A stretch of DNA of 64,000 bases from assembly GCF_014698735.1 (NCBI RefSeq), contig NZ_JACJTQ010000016.1, positions 58,098 through 122,097 of the forward strand. The letters run 5' to 3'. The DNA comes from Anabaena catenula FACHB-362 (lineage in GTDB: Bacteria > Cyanobacteriota > Cyanobacteriia > Cyanobacteriales > Nostocaceae). Below, in pieces: positions 26,448 through 35,909 of this stretch. The translations under genes and the position numbers were made by a program. Below the pieces are notes generated by a model, which was given only the letters and a program-made list of their open reading frames with translations, did no database searches and was not told where the DNA came from. The first letter of the stretch is position 1. Every line of letters begins with the position of its first letter.

Positions 26448-27383
26448 TCAAGGGCGGGTAATTTTTTCTAGCTCGCCAAATTCATCATCAGTCATTTTCC
26501 AACCCAAAGCGCCAACATTCTGTTTTACTTGTTCGGCGTTTTTAACTCCAGCAATAGGAATAACGTTCCCCTGAGCAATTAACCAGTTAAGGGCTACTTG
26601 AGCGGGGGTGCAACCATATTTTTCACCAATTTTCCGTAATAAAGATAAAACTGGGGCAATTTTATTTAAACCATCTTGACTAAATTGCGGGTCTATGCTT
26701 CTTGCACCTGTAGGTTTGTAGGCGGTGGTATATTTGCCTGTTAGCAGTCCTTGAGCTAAGGGACTGTAAGCTAAGATTGTTACACCTAACTCACGGGCAG
26801 TTTGCAAAACACCGTTAGTTTCAATTTGTCGTGTTAGCAAAGAATAACGGACTTGGTTAACGGCTAAGGGTACACCCCTTGCGGCTAATATTTTATGTGC
26901 TTCTTGCATTTGAGAAGCAGAATAATTACTGACACCTACTGCACCAATTCTGCCCCGCGCCACTTCATCTGCGAGGGTATTCATCAGAGTTTCTTGACTT
27001 AAAAAGAAAGCGAAAGGCCAATGAACTTGGTATAATTCAATTCTGTTAACTTGGAGACGTTGGAGACTGGCTGTTAAAGCCTCAGATACAGATTTACCAT
27101 CCCAACGCCAAGGTAAAGGTCCAAACTTCGTCGCAATTTGTACCTGTTGGGTGGTTTGTTTCATGAACTTTCCTAAAAACTGTTCTGAAAGTCCTAAACC
27201 GTAAACTTCCGCAGTATCGAAGAAAGTAACACCAGCATCTAAAGCGGCATTAAAAGCTGCTTGTAACTGTTCTTCACCGTAACCATCGCCGTAATTCCAA
27301 AAGAGTTTATCACCCCAAGACCATGTTCCTATGCACAGGGGAGGAACGGCTATGCCATTTTTTCCTAATGTGATGGTTTCCAT
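26448..27383 (-). CDS. Aldo/keto reductase
   Basis: 311 residues forming the AKR TIM barrel, an NADPH-dependent carbonyl reductase. The catalytic tetrad is visible as Asp56, Tyr61, Lys86 and His121 (in FFDTAEVYG, ATKFGP and QVHWP). The NADPH-binding end has IPIAGVKNAEQVKQN. The closest groups are the general YajO/Tas-type and plant pyridoxal reductase-like AKRs, and the physiological substrate is not evident. It is convergent with the helicase gene and has no apparent operon partner. Confidence 0.9.
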   Translation of the reverse strand: METITLGKNGIAVPPLCIGTWSWGDKLFWNYGDGYGEEQLQAAFNAALDAGVTFFDTAEVYGLGLSEQFLGKFMKQTTQQVQIATKFGPLPWRWDGKSVSEALTASLQRLQVNRIELYQVHWPFAFFLSQETLMNTLADEVARGRIGAVGVSNYSASQMQEAHKILAARGVPLAVNQVRYSLLTRQIETNGVLQTARELGVTILAYSPLAQGLLTGKYTTAYKPTGARSIDPQFSQDGLNKIAPVLSLLRKIGEKYGCTPAQVALNWLIAQGNVIPIAGVKNAEQVKQNVGALGWKMTDDEFGELEKITRP

Positions 27384-27504
27384 TTTGCTAAAATTATATT
27401 TACATTTCTTTACCTTATTAGTCTAGCGTTATCAAAGTGGGTAGTTGGGCTTTAGCCGCATACAATCAAATTTCCAGAATAATTGTAGCTTGCTTCCCGA
27501 AGGG

Positions 27505-27592
27505 TACGCAGATAAACGCAGATAAACGCAGATAAAGACGGATAAATTCATGGATTTTATGATTCTGTACAGCCTCACATAAAATTGGTATT
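27505..27592 (+). repeat. Partial copy of the ACGCAGATAAACGC repeat element
   Basis: This 88-bp stretch starts with three CGCAGATAAA units and ends CCTCACATAAAATTGGTAT. It matches the right two-thirds of the element at 30014-30135 in the same orientation. The left inverted-repeat end seen in that copy is not recognisable here. Confidence 0.65.
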
Positions 27593-27665
27593 AGCTTCAA
27601 GATGTTCTAGCTGAAGATTTTGATTAAAAGAGATAATATCTTGTAAACAATAGAAAAAAGCAGCT

Positions 27666-29099
27666 ATGGCAATTGGTGATACTTATAAAAACCAAAATCA
27701 ATCTCTAGCTCTCCCAAAGGTCAACATTTTGACCATGTTTCGGCTAGGATTGTTTCAAATGGGGTTGAGTATGATGTCTATCTTGACTCTGGGGGTACTT
27801 AACCGAGTCATGATTAACGAAATCGCAATTCCAGCTACATTGGTGGCTTTGGTGTTAGCATTACCTTCATTTGTGGCACCAACACGGATTTTGTTTGGGC
27901 AAATGTCCGATTCTAAACCGTTGTTAGGTTATCATCGCACGGCTTATGTATGGGTAGGAGCAGGAATATTTGCGATCGCTGCTTTTTTAGCGGTACAAGT
28001 AATGTGGCAGTTAAATGCCGCTAGTATTGGTGATAGGTGGACATGGACTACCCAAACAATCGGTTGGACAGCAGTTCTAGGTTTAGTTTTCGCAGTTTAT
28101 GGACTGGCAATTTGTGCTAGTGGTACAACATTTGCAGCTTTATTAGTTGATATCTCCGAAGAAGACAACCGTTCTCAAGTTGTCGGTATTGTTTGGTCAA
28201 TGTTGATGGTAGGGATTATAGTTGGGGCAATTATTAGCTCTAGCTTATTGCAGCAATTAACCACAGACGCACCCATAGAAACTTTACAAGCTGCAATAAA
28301 TAGATTATTTCTGATTGTTCCCGGAATAGTTTTTTGTTTAGCAATTGTCGCAACTATAGGTGTTGAAAAAAAATATTCTCGTTTTTTCAACCGTTCCACT
28401 CCAGGAAACCGAGAAGATAGTATTACTTTAAGTGGTGCGTGGAAAATCTTAACAGCTAGTCCGCAAACAGGCTTGTTTTTCACCTTTTTATTAGTGATGA
28501 CTATTAGCTTGTTTATGCAAGATCCAATTTTAGAACCTTATGCGGGGCAGGTCTTTAAAATGCCTTTAGCGGAAAGTACTAAACTTAATGTTTTTTACGG
28601 CACAGGCATATTAATTTCTTACGGTATCACAGGTTTTTTCATTGTCCCCCGTTTAGGTAAACGGAGAACTATCAAACTAGGTTGTATTTTAGTGGCATTT
28701 GCAGCTTTATTACTGGGTTTTTCAGGATTTTCGGCGAATCCATCTGTGCTGAAATCAACTTTAGTTTTATTTGGTTTAGCTACTGGTTTTGTCACTACCG
28801 CAGCAGTTAGTTTAATGCTAGATTTAACAATTGCCGAAGCCGCAGGTACATTTATAGGTGCTTGGGGACTTGCTCAGTCTATATCTAGAGGAATTGCTAC
28901 TGTAATTGGTGGTACTGTTTTAGATGTGGGGCGCAGATTGTTACCAGATAACTTAGTATTAGCTTATGGTTTGGTATTTGCCTTAGAAGCTACGGGAATG
29001 TTGGTATCAATTTGGTTTTTGAATCGTGTCAATGTGACAGAATTTAAAACTAACACCAAACAAGCTTTAGCTTCTGTTCTAGAAAGTGATTTAGATTAA
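27666..29099 (+). CDS. BCD-family MFS transporter (PucC/LhaA-like, chlorophyll-delivery type)
   Basis: 477 residues with about 12 hydrophobic helices. The N-terminus (NILTMFRLGLFQMGLSMMSI, then LNRVMINEIAIPA) and the helix 2-3 loop FGQMSDSKPLLGYHRTAYVW are hallmarks of the bacteriochlorophyll-delivery (BCD/PucC) family. Proteobacterial PucC and LhaA assist assembly of light-harvesting complexes; cyanobacterial relatives are thought to handle chlorophyll or carotenoid delivery. No neighbouring pigment gene lies adjacent, though btpA, chlG and crtR are within 25 kb. The length is normal. Confidence 0.88.
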   Translation: MAIGDTYKNQNQSLALPKVNILTMFRLGLFQMGLSMMSILTLGVLNRVMINEIAIPATLVALVLALPSFVAPTRILFGQMSDSKPLLGYHRTAYVWVGAGIFAIAAFLAVQVMWQLNAASIGDRWTWTTQTIGWTAVLGLVFAVYGLAICASGTTFAALLVDISEEDNRSQVVGIVWSMLMVGIIVGAIISSSLLQQLTTDAPIETLQAAINRLFLIVPGIVFCLAIVATIGVEKKYSRFFNRSTPGNREDSITLSGAWKILTASPQTGLFFTFLLVMTISLFMQDPILEPYAGQVFKMPLAESTKLNVFYGTGILISYGITGFFIVPRLGKRRTIKLGCILVAFAALLLGFSGFSANPSVLKSTLVLFGLATGFVTTAAVSLMLDLTIAEAAGTFIGAWGLAQSISRGIATVIGGTVLDVGRRLLPDNLVLAYGLVFALEATGMLVSIWFLNRVNVTEFKTNTKQALASVLESDLD

Positions 29100-29193
29100 T
29101 TCGTAATAGTGCCTACGGCAGGCTACCGCCAACGTAATTCGTAATTCGTAATTACTAACTGTTCCCTGTTCCCTATTCCCTAACTAATAACAA

Positions 29194-30000
29194 ATGAACG
29201 ATTTTTGGAATACGATTTTAGACTTTGCAGAAACCACTACTATCAGAGTGGGAAAACAATTAATGCAGGATTTTGGACAAGTTCAAGCTTCGCAAAAAGC
29301 TGATGGTAGCTTGGTAACAAAATCAGATAAATGGGCAGATCAAGAAATTAGAGATGCCATTGTTTCGACTTTTTCAGGTTATGGCATTTTGAGCGAAGAA
29401 AGTGATCAAACTTACCCTGATAAAGAATGGTGTTGGGTAATCGATCCTTTGGATGGTACAACCAACTTTACCAGGGGAATTCCTATTTGGTCCATTTCTC
29501 TGGGTTTACTTTATCGTGGAACGCCCATTTTTGGCTATGTTTACGCGCCACCATTAAATCAAGCCTTTCACGGATTTTGGGCGGGTTCATCAGGCTTAAC
29601 AACGCCAACGGGAGCATTTTTAAATAATCATCCCATTCATACCAGTAGTGATACTCCGAGCAAAAATCACTTTTTTAATCTTTGTTCTCGCAGTACGGGA
29701 ATAATTCAACCAGGCTTTCCCTGTAAACTGCGAATGTTAGGAGTTGCTAGTTATAACTTTCTCACAGTCGCTACTGGTGCGGTTTTGGGAGGAATCGAAG
29801 CGACACCAAAGGTTTGGGATATTGCAGGTGCTTGGGTAATTGTTCAAGCTGCTGGAGGTACGTGGGTATCTCTCAATTCTGAGCCTTTTCCATTATCGCC
29901 GGGAATAGATTATGGCGATCGCTCTTTTCCCACAATGGTTGTTAGTAATTCAGATTTAGTGACCGTATTTACACCGTTTCTAGAAAGTGTAAAATTTTGA
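29194..30000 (+). CDS. Inositol monophosphatase-family phosphatase
   Basis: 268 residues. Metal and catalytic motifs are intact: GILSEES (Glu68/Glu69), DPLDGTTNF (Asp84, Asp87) and WDIAGAWVIVQAAGG near residue 210. The family dephosphorylates inositol phosphates, histidinol phosphate, fructose bisphosphate or PAP. The sequence alone does not decide which. Plant and cyanobacterial relatives include the histidinol-phosphatase/IMPL2 group. The ATG at 29194 follows TTCCCTGTTCCCTATTCCC repeat text. A MITE-like repeat separates it from the next gene. Confidence 0.85.
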   Translation: MNDFWNTILDFAETTTIRVGKQLMQDFGQVQASQKADGSLVTKSDKWADQEIRDAIVSTFSGYGILSEESDQTYPDKEWCWVIDPLDGTTNFTRGIPIWSISLGLLYRGTPIFGYVYAPPLNQAFHGFWAGSSGLTTPTGAFLNNHPIHTSSDTPSKNHFFNLCSRSTGIIQPGFPCKLRMLGVASYNFLTVATGAVLGGIEATPKVWDIAGAWVIVQAAGGTWVSLNSEPFPLSPGIDYGDRSFPTMVVSNSDLVTVFTPFLESVKF

Positions 30001-30013
30001 CGGCTAACAACTG

Positions 30014-30135
30014 ATACCAGATTAATATGAAGCTGCATAAAATAATTGAACGCGGATGCACGCAGATAAACGCTGATAAAGACAGATAAATCAATGAATT
30101 TCAGAATTATGTGCAACCTCACATAAAATTGGTAT
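30014..30135 (+). mobile_element. MITE-like element with ~26-bp imperfect terminal inverted repeats
   Basis: The left end reads ATACCAGATTAATATGAAGC and the reverse complement of the right end reads ATACCAATTTTATGTGAGGT. The two agree at most positions over about 26 bp. The inner part (ACGCAGATAAACGCTGATAA) is shared with 27505-27592. The right end finishes in GGTAT, whose AT forms the start codon of the dehydrogenase gene. Confidence 0.65.
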
Positions 30136-31108
30136 GACAACTGACAAAATTATGAAAGGACTTTGGTTAGAAAATAATCAATTACAACTACGCACCGATA
30201 TCCCTATTCCTGAACCACCAGAAGGAGAGGCTTTGGTGCGGGTTTTGCGTGCGGGAATTTGTAATACTGACTTAGAATTAATTAAAGGTTATTATCCCTA
30301 TACTGGCATTATCGGCCATGAGTTTGTTGGTGTTGTGGAAAAAGGTGCAGATAATTTAATTAATCAAAGAGTAGTTGGTGAAATTAACGCTGCTTGTGGT
30401 TATTGTCGCTTTTGTCGTCGGGGACAACCAACTCATTGCGAAAATCGCACAGTTTTAGGTATTGTTAATCGTCATGGTGCATTTGCAGAATATTTATCTT
30501 TACCTATTGAAAATTTGCATCTTGTCCCAGAAAATGTTTCTACAGAAGCTGCAACTTTTACTGAACCCATAGCTGCGGCTTTGGAAATTCAAGAACAAGT
30601 GCAAATATGTCAAGATGACCGAGTTCTAGTAGTCGGAGATGGTAAATTAGGACAATTAATAGCTCAAACTTTAGCTTTAACAGGTTGTGAGTTATTAGTA
30701 GTGGGACGACATGAAGATAAATTAGTCAATTTAGCAGCGAGAGGAATTAAAACTGGTTTAGCTGATGTCGTAACCGATAGATATTTTGATATCTCTGTTG
30801 ATTGTACAGGAAATCCCGAAGGATTTGCGATCGCTCGTCGGGCTTTACGTCCTCGTGGTACATTAATCTTAAAAAGTACATATTCTGGAAATCTCAGTTT
30901 AGATGCTTCTTCTTTGGTGGTAGATGAAATTACCCTAATTGGTTCTCGTTGCGGTCCCTTTGTTCCAGCATTGGAATTGTTAGCGACGGGAAAGATAGAT
31001 GTACAATCTTTAATTCATACTCATTATCCCCTTTCTCAAGGTTTAGAGGCTTTTGAAAAAGCAAAAACTAAAGGGGTTTTAAAGGTGTTGTTAGAAATGA
31101 GTCATTAA
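30134..31108 (+). CDS. Zinc-dependent alcohol dehydrogenase-like (MDR) oxidoreductase
   Basis: 324 residues of the medium-chain dehydrogenase/reductase superfamily. Catalytic zinc ligands Cys43 and the GHE motif (His62/Glu63) are present, as is the structural zinc quartet Cys88, Cys91, Cys94 and Cys102 (CGYCRFCRRGQPTHC). The Rossmann motif is VVGDGKLGQLIAQ, weaker than GxGxxG but typical of this subgroup. Substrate unknown; polyol or threonine-type dehydrogenases are closest by pattern. The start ATG overlaps the end of a MITE-like repeat; an in-frame ATG at 30152 (MKGLWLENN) is an alternative and perhaps the original start. Confidence 0.85.
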   Translation: MTTDKIMKGLWLENNQLQLRTDIPIPEPPEGEALVRVLRAGICNTDLELIKGYYPYTGIIGHEFVGVVEKGADNLINQRVVGEINAACGYCRFCRRGQPTHCENRTVLGIVNRHGAFAEYLSLPIENLHLVPENVSTEAATFTEPIAAALEIQEQVQICQDDRVLVVGDGKLGQLIAQTLALTGCELLVVGRHEDKLVNLAARGIKTGLADVVTDRYFDISVDCTGNPEGFAIARRALRPRGTLILKSTYSGNLSLDASSLVVDEITLIGSRCGPFVPALELLATGKIDVQSLIHTHYPLSQGLEAFEKAKTKGVLKVLLEMSH

Positions 31109-31114
31109 CATTCA

Positions 31115-31669
31115 TCACATAGATGCTGCACCAGTTGTAACTAGACGTTTAAACAAAGCAGCTGACCAACCAGTTTCCTTGAGGATAGCAGATGTAGAAA
31201 CCTCTACATAGGACTGCTCAATAAAAGCTAAATCAATCATGCAAATTCTACCTAAAGCCTCTTGTAGTTCCTCTGATTTACCTTCGACTTTGAGCTTTTT
31301 ACCCACTTCATGAACTACGGTGGCCATAGCTGGAACTATATGCTGAGGGCCAATACCCACTTTGACATGAACTACCCCAATTTGCCAACGACGTTGAGAA
31401 TAGCCAGCACCCCAATCATCAATTCCCGTAAACATTTCATGAAACCAGTGAATAAAGGTTTCCCGGAGGCGATGAATTCGACCCTCAGATTGATTTAAAA
31501 TAGCATTCATTTCTGCATCACGTCCTAGAAAACCATAGAAATAATCTGCCATTTCTGACGCAATTTCTAGTCCCCAATCTGCATTTGACTTCAGAATAGA
31601 TTTATCTTCTGGGGTGAAACCAAAGCGATTTTCCAGCTTGGTCATAAAAGCGAGAGTATCCATAGTCAT
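31115..31669 (-). CDS. Protoglobin-type haem protein
   Basis: 184 residues, a single-domain protoglobin/globin-sensor fold. The proximal haem ligand is probably His101 in VVHVKVGIGPQH, a strongly conserved motif of this family. The helices around IHRLRETFIHWFHEMF and QRRWQIG fit the C-E region. No output domain (GGDEF, MCP, kinase) is fused, so it may bind oxygen, NO or CO by itself or signal through a partner. It converges with the dehydrogenase gene with only 6 bp between stop codons. Confidence 0.85.
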   Translation of the reverse strand: MTMDTLAFMTKLENRFGFTPEDKSILKSNADWGLEIASEMADYFYGFLGRDAEMNAILNQSEGRIHRLRETFIHWFHEMFTGIDDWGAGYSQRRWQIGVVHVKVGIGPQHIVPAMATVVHEVGKKLKVEGKSEELQEALGRICMIDLAFIEQSYVEVSTSAILKETGWSAALFKRLVTTGAASM

Positions 31670-32199
<530 letters not shown>

Positions 32200-32532
32200 T
32201 TAATTTGATTGATAATCTTTACAACCAATGGCTTCTTCTGTATTCGCAATGTATGGATTTACCGTACATTTAAGACGATAATTATTAGTAAAAAATTGAC
32301 AATTATGACAGGGTATTTTGTGCATTTTTTGAGCAGTTTGAACAGTGTCTTTTGTCGCTGTCCATAAATTTAAAAACACCAAAATAATCATAGTCCAAGC
32401 TATGAAAAAGCAAATCGGAATCAATAATGGTTGTATCCCATGAATTAGGAAAGATATAAAATTTAACACGGCAATTGCTAATACAAGTGAGGAGTTAGGA
32501 ATTAATATAACTCCTAACTCCTCATTGATCAC
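32200..32532 (-). CDS. Small membrane protein with a C-terminal cysteine cluster
   Basis: 110 residues. Two hydrophobic segments (about 15-32 and 36-55) are followed by a soluble tail with HKIPCHNCQFFTNNYRLKC and EEAIGCKDYQ. The four cysteines (CxxC, then two single Cys) could bind a metal or form disulfides. The tail looks conserved and the gene is probably real, but I do not recognise a named family. The first 15 residues (GTG start, MINEELGVILIPNSSL) are encoded by a palindromic STRR. The original start may therefore be an in-frame codon further inside. Confidence 0.55.
   Translation of the reverse strand: MINEELGVILIPNSSLVLAIAVLNFISFLIHGIQPLLIPICFFIAWTMIILVFLNLWTATKDTVQTAQKMHKIPCHNCQFFTNNYRLKCTVNPYIANTEEAIGCKDYQSN
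32488..32524. repeat. Perfect 13-bp-arm palindrome in the gene start
   Basis: Arms TGAGGAGTTAGGA (32488-32500) and TCCTAACTCCTCA (32512-32524) pair perfectly around an 11-nt loop. They are built from GGAGTTA heptamers in opposite directions and overlap the first codons of the small membrane-protein gene. A hairpin in the mRNA there could reduce translation. Confidence 0.75.
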
Positions 32533-32601
32533 TTCTAGCTAAAGATATATTACAGGTAATTTTTAGGTGAATGTGAGAAATCCAGGCTTACCCCTATGGG
32601 A

Positions 32602-32701
32602 GGTTAAACTCCAGCATGACCTAATCCTATACCTATTACCAGATTAGCAGCATTCCCAATACCAATAACGGTTGGGTAGTGGCTTGATATTTGACATCAT
32701 T
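32602..32701 (-). pseudogene. Relic of the 3' end of chlG
   Basis: This 100-bp stretch aligns with the last 92 bp of chlG (35908-35999) in the same orientation. By hand I count about 82 of 92 identical positions plus one 8-bp insertion (a near-duplicate of ATTACCAG). The insertion breaks the frame. The shared block ends at GACATCATT, so only the distal end of chlG is represented. Confidence 0.85.
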
Positions 32702-32717
32702 ATGTCTAAGGTTGTTG

Positions 32718-33896
32718 TCAATTTACCGCATCTTTCACTTTTCGCTTCTTTAAGAAACTAGACATAAATGGCCGCTCAAAGAATAAGTAAAACCAATAAG
32801 CGATAATCAGTGACATTACCGTACCTAGTAAATAAGATCCTGCTGCAAACATATCTGGGGAAATTGGCAGGTAAAACAGGAAGTAACGTACCAACACCAA
32901 CACTGGACCGTGAATTAGATATAGACTATAGGAAAATGTACCAAGTGCGATCGCTAAAGGATGTTGTAATATTCGTAGTATTAAAGATGGTTTTTTGTCC
33001 TCAATTATAGACTTGGTTAAGGAAATAAATAGACAGGCAAATGCCAAACCAGCAAAAGTTTGATTAATCCATATATGCAATTCTAATTGTCGCCATTCAG
33101 TTATGACAGCAATACAGGTAAAGATAATAGCCAACCAACCCCAAGGTAAAGAATTTCTAATAGCTACTAACTGGGGTTTTCGAGAAAATCCAATATCTGC
33201 TGCTGCCATTCCTAAACAGAATATACATAAAAACCAAGGATTGGCTGATTCAAATAATCCATTCAACAAATATACAGGAGTTAAACCAATTAAAAAAGTA
33301 ATAATCACAACCCAAAATAATCCCAACCGTCGCCATATAGGTAACAATAATAGCGGAAATAGAAAGTATATTTGCCATTCTGTGGCGATAGTCCACATGG
33401 GTGGGTTAATAGTTAGATATGAGTTACTGTCAAGATTATGAACTATGAGTAGTTTAAGCAAGACATCGATCAAAGAAAATCTGGGAGAAAATGCTCCTAG
33501 TCCTGCTTCCACATTCCATTGAAAATCAGTAAATTTTTCTAAAACCAAGATAATTGCTGTTAATAGTAAACAGATCAACAGTGTCACGTAGTAAGGTGGT
33601 AAAATTCGCCGCGATCGCCTCTTAATATAATTTATGAAACTTCCTGATAGTTGACCATTTTCAGAACGTGCTACTGGCAGCATCAAAACATAACCAGAAA
33701 GAACAATGAAAATTACAACACTAAATGCACCATATTTCATGGCTTCTCCAAATAATGACCAAAGTATAGGCAATTGTCCTCCAATTGATGGTTCAACATG
33801 AACAAGTACAACATACAAAGACGCTAACCCCCTTAATCCATCCAAATAAGGTAAATGTAATCTTTTTTCCCCAGTAACTTCTATTGTTTTGTTCAT
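32718..33896 (-). CDS. Acyltransferase 3 family membrane protein (OafA/YrhL-like)
   Basis: 392 residues with ten or so transmembrane helices. The N-terminal motif YLDGLRGLASLYVVLVHVEP carries the likely catalytic His33, and RRSRRILPPYYVTL is the conserved basic RRxxRI/LPPY pattern of this family. Such enzymes O-acylate (often acetylate) surface polysaccharides, lipopolysaccharide or exopolysaccharide. It is on the same strand as the LbH acetyltransferase 180 bp upstream. Both lie between chlG and the chlG-end relic, suggesting they arrived together. Confidence 0.9.
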   Translation of the reverse strand: MNKTIEVTGEKRLHLPYLDGLRGLASLYVVLVHVEPSIGGQLPILWSLFGEAMKYGAFSVVIFIVLSGYVLMLPVARSENGQLSGSFINYIKRRSRRILPPYYVTLLICLLLTAIILVLEKFTDFQWNVEAGLGAFSPRFSLIDVLLKLLIVHNLDSNSYLTINPPMWTIATEWQIYFLFPLLLLPIWRRLGLFWVVIITFLIGLTPVYLLNGLFESANPWFLCIFCLGMAAADIGFSRKPQLVAIRNSLPWGWLAIIFTCIAVITEWRQLELHIWINQTFAGLAFACLFISLTKSIIEDKKPSLILRILQHPLAIALGTFSYSLYLIHGPVLVLVRYFLFYLPISPDMFAAGSYLLGTVMSLIIAYWFYLFFERPFMSSFLKKRKVKDAVN

Positions 33897-34073
33897 TTAA
33901 TTCTTCTCCTACTATGTTTTTGTTGGTAGATACTTTCACATCTGACTTACTCTAGAATTTTGGTTGATGATGCTCAACTGTTATCTTATATTTTGTTACT
34001 CACAAATTGGCATTAAACTAGTAAATATTCACCTGTATGCAGAGAAAATTACCCAGGCGAATCTCTTAAAAAT

Positions 34074-34790
34074 CTAGCTTGAAGTTAACAGAGACGAGTC
34101 TGTAAAATTCATAAGTTCTTTACCGTCACGGCTTTTAATTACTCGTGCAGGTATGCCCACAGCTACGGAGAATGGAGGAATATCTTTAGTAACAACAGCA
34201 CTAGCACCAATTACACTACCTCTACCGATAGTGACACCATCTAATACTTTCACTCCATCTCCTAGCCAACAATCATCCTCAATCACGATTCCCTTCCGAG
34301 TACTACCTTGGGATTTAATTAGCTTCGTCGGATCTGTAAAGTTGTGATTATTGGCGTATATCGCAGTATGGGCTGCAATTAAACAGTGTTTGCCAATTTT
34401 AACGTCTCCAGGGCCAGCAATACAAACGCTAGGTCCAATAAAAGTATCTTGTCCAATATAAATATAAGTGTTATCTAACGCCCCTATGAGAACATTACGC
34501 TCAACAACAACTCCATTTTCTAGATGAATTATATTGTTTTCATGCCCTTTTCCATCTATACGAACACCTTTGAAAATATACACTCCATCACCAATTTCAA
34601 TAGCATCAGTGCCAATAAATTCAACGCCATCCTGAATATAAACTGAGCTACCTATCCGAGAAAAAATAGCGCGATATAGCAAGTTACGTAATTTCACACC
34701 CCCAAAAATTGTGGGAATGTCGCCTAAAAAAGTTGTAAAAAAAAGTTGTTTAAGCCGCTTCAATTTTGAAAAATGTTTCCAGTTATTCAT
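34074..34790 (-). CDS. Left-handed beta-helix (hexapeptide) acyltransferase
   Basis: 238 residues. Hexapeptide repeats run from about residue 55 to 215 (for example IEIGDGVYIFKGVRI, VKIGKHCLIAAHTAIYANNH, VTIGRGSVIGASAVVTKDIP). This LbH coil binds acetyl-CoA or succinyl-CoA in trimeric acyltransferases such as WbbJ/NodL-type sugar O-acetyltransferases. The loop YANNHNFTDPTKLI holds the usual catalytic His in NNHNF. The likely role is modification of a surface polysaccharide, in keeping with the OafA-type gene next to it. Confidence 0.88.
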   Translation of the reverse strand: MNNWKHFSKLKRLKQLFFTTFLGDIPTIFGGVKLRNLLYRAIFSRIGSSVYIQDGVEFIGTDAIEIGDGVYIFKGVRIDGKGHENNIIHLENGVVVERNVLIGALDNTYIYIGQDTFIGPSVCIAGPGDVKIGKHCLIAAHTAIYANNHNFTDPTKLIKSQGSTRKGIVIEDDCWLGDGVKVLDGVTIGRGSVIGASAVVTKDIPPFSVAVGIPARVIKSRDGKELMNFTDSSLLTSS

Positions 34791-34939
34791 AACTCTATTA
34801 CTGCTAACTAAAGTGTGATATTGGCGATTGGCATAATTGTAAAATGCCTAAATAAAGGCATCCTGTATTTCAGTCTTGCTGTGTACCATATATATTCCTG
34901 TATTTGCATTTTGATATTGCAGATCAAGGGAAAAATAAT

Positions 34940-35008
34940 ATGGCTAATATGAAGTTTTTCAAACATTTGAAAAACCCAAGGCAAGTTTTTAAGGCTAGAA
35001 GCTATTAA
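34940..35008 (+). CDS. Possible 22-residue small protein (low confidence)
   Basis: ATG GCT AAT ATG AAG ... TAA encodes 22 residues that are strongly basic and aromatic (MKFFKHLKNPRQVFKARSY after the second Met). A weak AAGGG lies 9 bases before the ATG. It could be a chance frame; nothing else in the gap reads as coding on this strand. Confidence 0.2.
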   Translation: MANMKFFKHLKNPRQVFKARSY

Positions 35009-35081
35009 ATACAGGTATTATTTAATTGTTGGACATAGCTTATACAAGAAATGCTGTATTTGTTTGCCAGCAAATTCTGTA

Positions 35082-35119
35082 ATTACAGCAGTTTGCAACT
35101 CTCTGAGTTCTGCTGTATT
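35082..35119. repeat. TACAGCAG/CTGCTGTA inverted pair
   Basis: The arms at 35084-35091 and 35110-35117 are perfectly complementary over 8 bp and separated by 18 bp. The same arm sequence bounds the element at 31936-32049, so both may belong to one repeat family. Confidence 0.5.
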
Positions 35120-35884
35120 ATTTCCTATATGTACTGCTTGGAAATTAGAAAAAATACTTTCTTAAATTCGCAACTAATGAATACTGAGGCTTAATGCTTT
35201 ACCGCAACATCACATTCCTAACTATTGCTGCATATAAGTTAGCAATTTGACAAGCTATTATAATTCAGATATTCAGTTACCAAATATCAAAGTATTTATT
35301 TCAATTCAATTACATCTGTTTAAGCTATGCCAAAGTAGGCGTGAAATTTTCTCACTACCATCAAGATGTAATTGTTGAATTAATCATTAAATTTCCAAGC
35401 AAGTACAAGCACGTAAAATTAGGGTGGAGTGTCTCCAACTTCCGCCATCACGTTGAAGTTAACCATCGGAGCAAACAAATAAATACTACCCCGATTACTA
35501 TAACGGCTTCCTTGCAGCCAATTTTTAGAATCTGCCGCTGTTGTAATCATGATATGCCAATGTGATTTACTTATGCACTCTTCGTATAAAACGCCTTGAT
35601 AGTGACATAAATAATGTTCTTCTACCATCCTAAAAGAGACTTAGGGAATTAATGTAAAGTAACAGTAAAATTAAAAGATAAATTATGAAGATTTAAAAAA
35701 TAAACATAGTTTTATAATTGGTAATTTCTTAACTCAAAGCTATAAATGATACTATCAAATAGTTGATATTAATTAAATAGATAACCAAATAATTACCGTT
35801 CTGTACTAGTATTCAGTTTAAATTTTAGGTAATTTTAGTGTTAAATTAAGTAGCCTATACTGCCAACGCAGCGGTAAATGAGAC

Positions 35885-35903
35885 GGTGCGTTAGGAACGC
35901 ACC
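35885..35903 (-). terminator. Hairpin directly after chlG
   Basis: Read on the minus strand, GGTGCGTT-CCT-AACGCACC forms a perfect 8-bp stem with a 3-nt loop 6 bases after the chlG stop. No long T-run follows (GTCTCATTTA), so it may act as a stabilising 3' hairpin rather than a full terminator. It also resembles a dispersed GTGCGTTA palindrome. Confidence 0.5.
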
Positions 35904-35909
35904 TGATGG

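Larger units (their letters stand above)
34791..35909. other. 1.1-kb gap with inverted repeats and weak short frames
   Basis: AT-rich gap between the acyltransferase pair and chlG. Contents: a 22-codon frame at 34940-35008 after a weak AAGGG; a TACAGCAG/CTGCTGTA inverted pair (35084-35117); and overlapping short frames on both strands at about 35341-35628 that I cannot identify and treat as chance or a decayed gene. The chlG terminator-like hairpin lies at the right end. No confident gene. Confidence 0.4.

Noticed and set aside
35341..35628. Overlapping short frames on both strands before chlG
   Set aside because: Neither shows a recognisable pattern or a ribosome-binding site, and each is open mainly because the other is. 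A decayed gene cannot be excluded.
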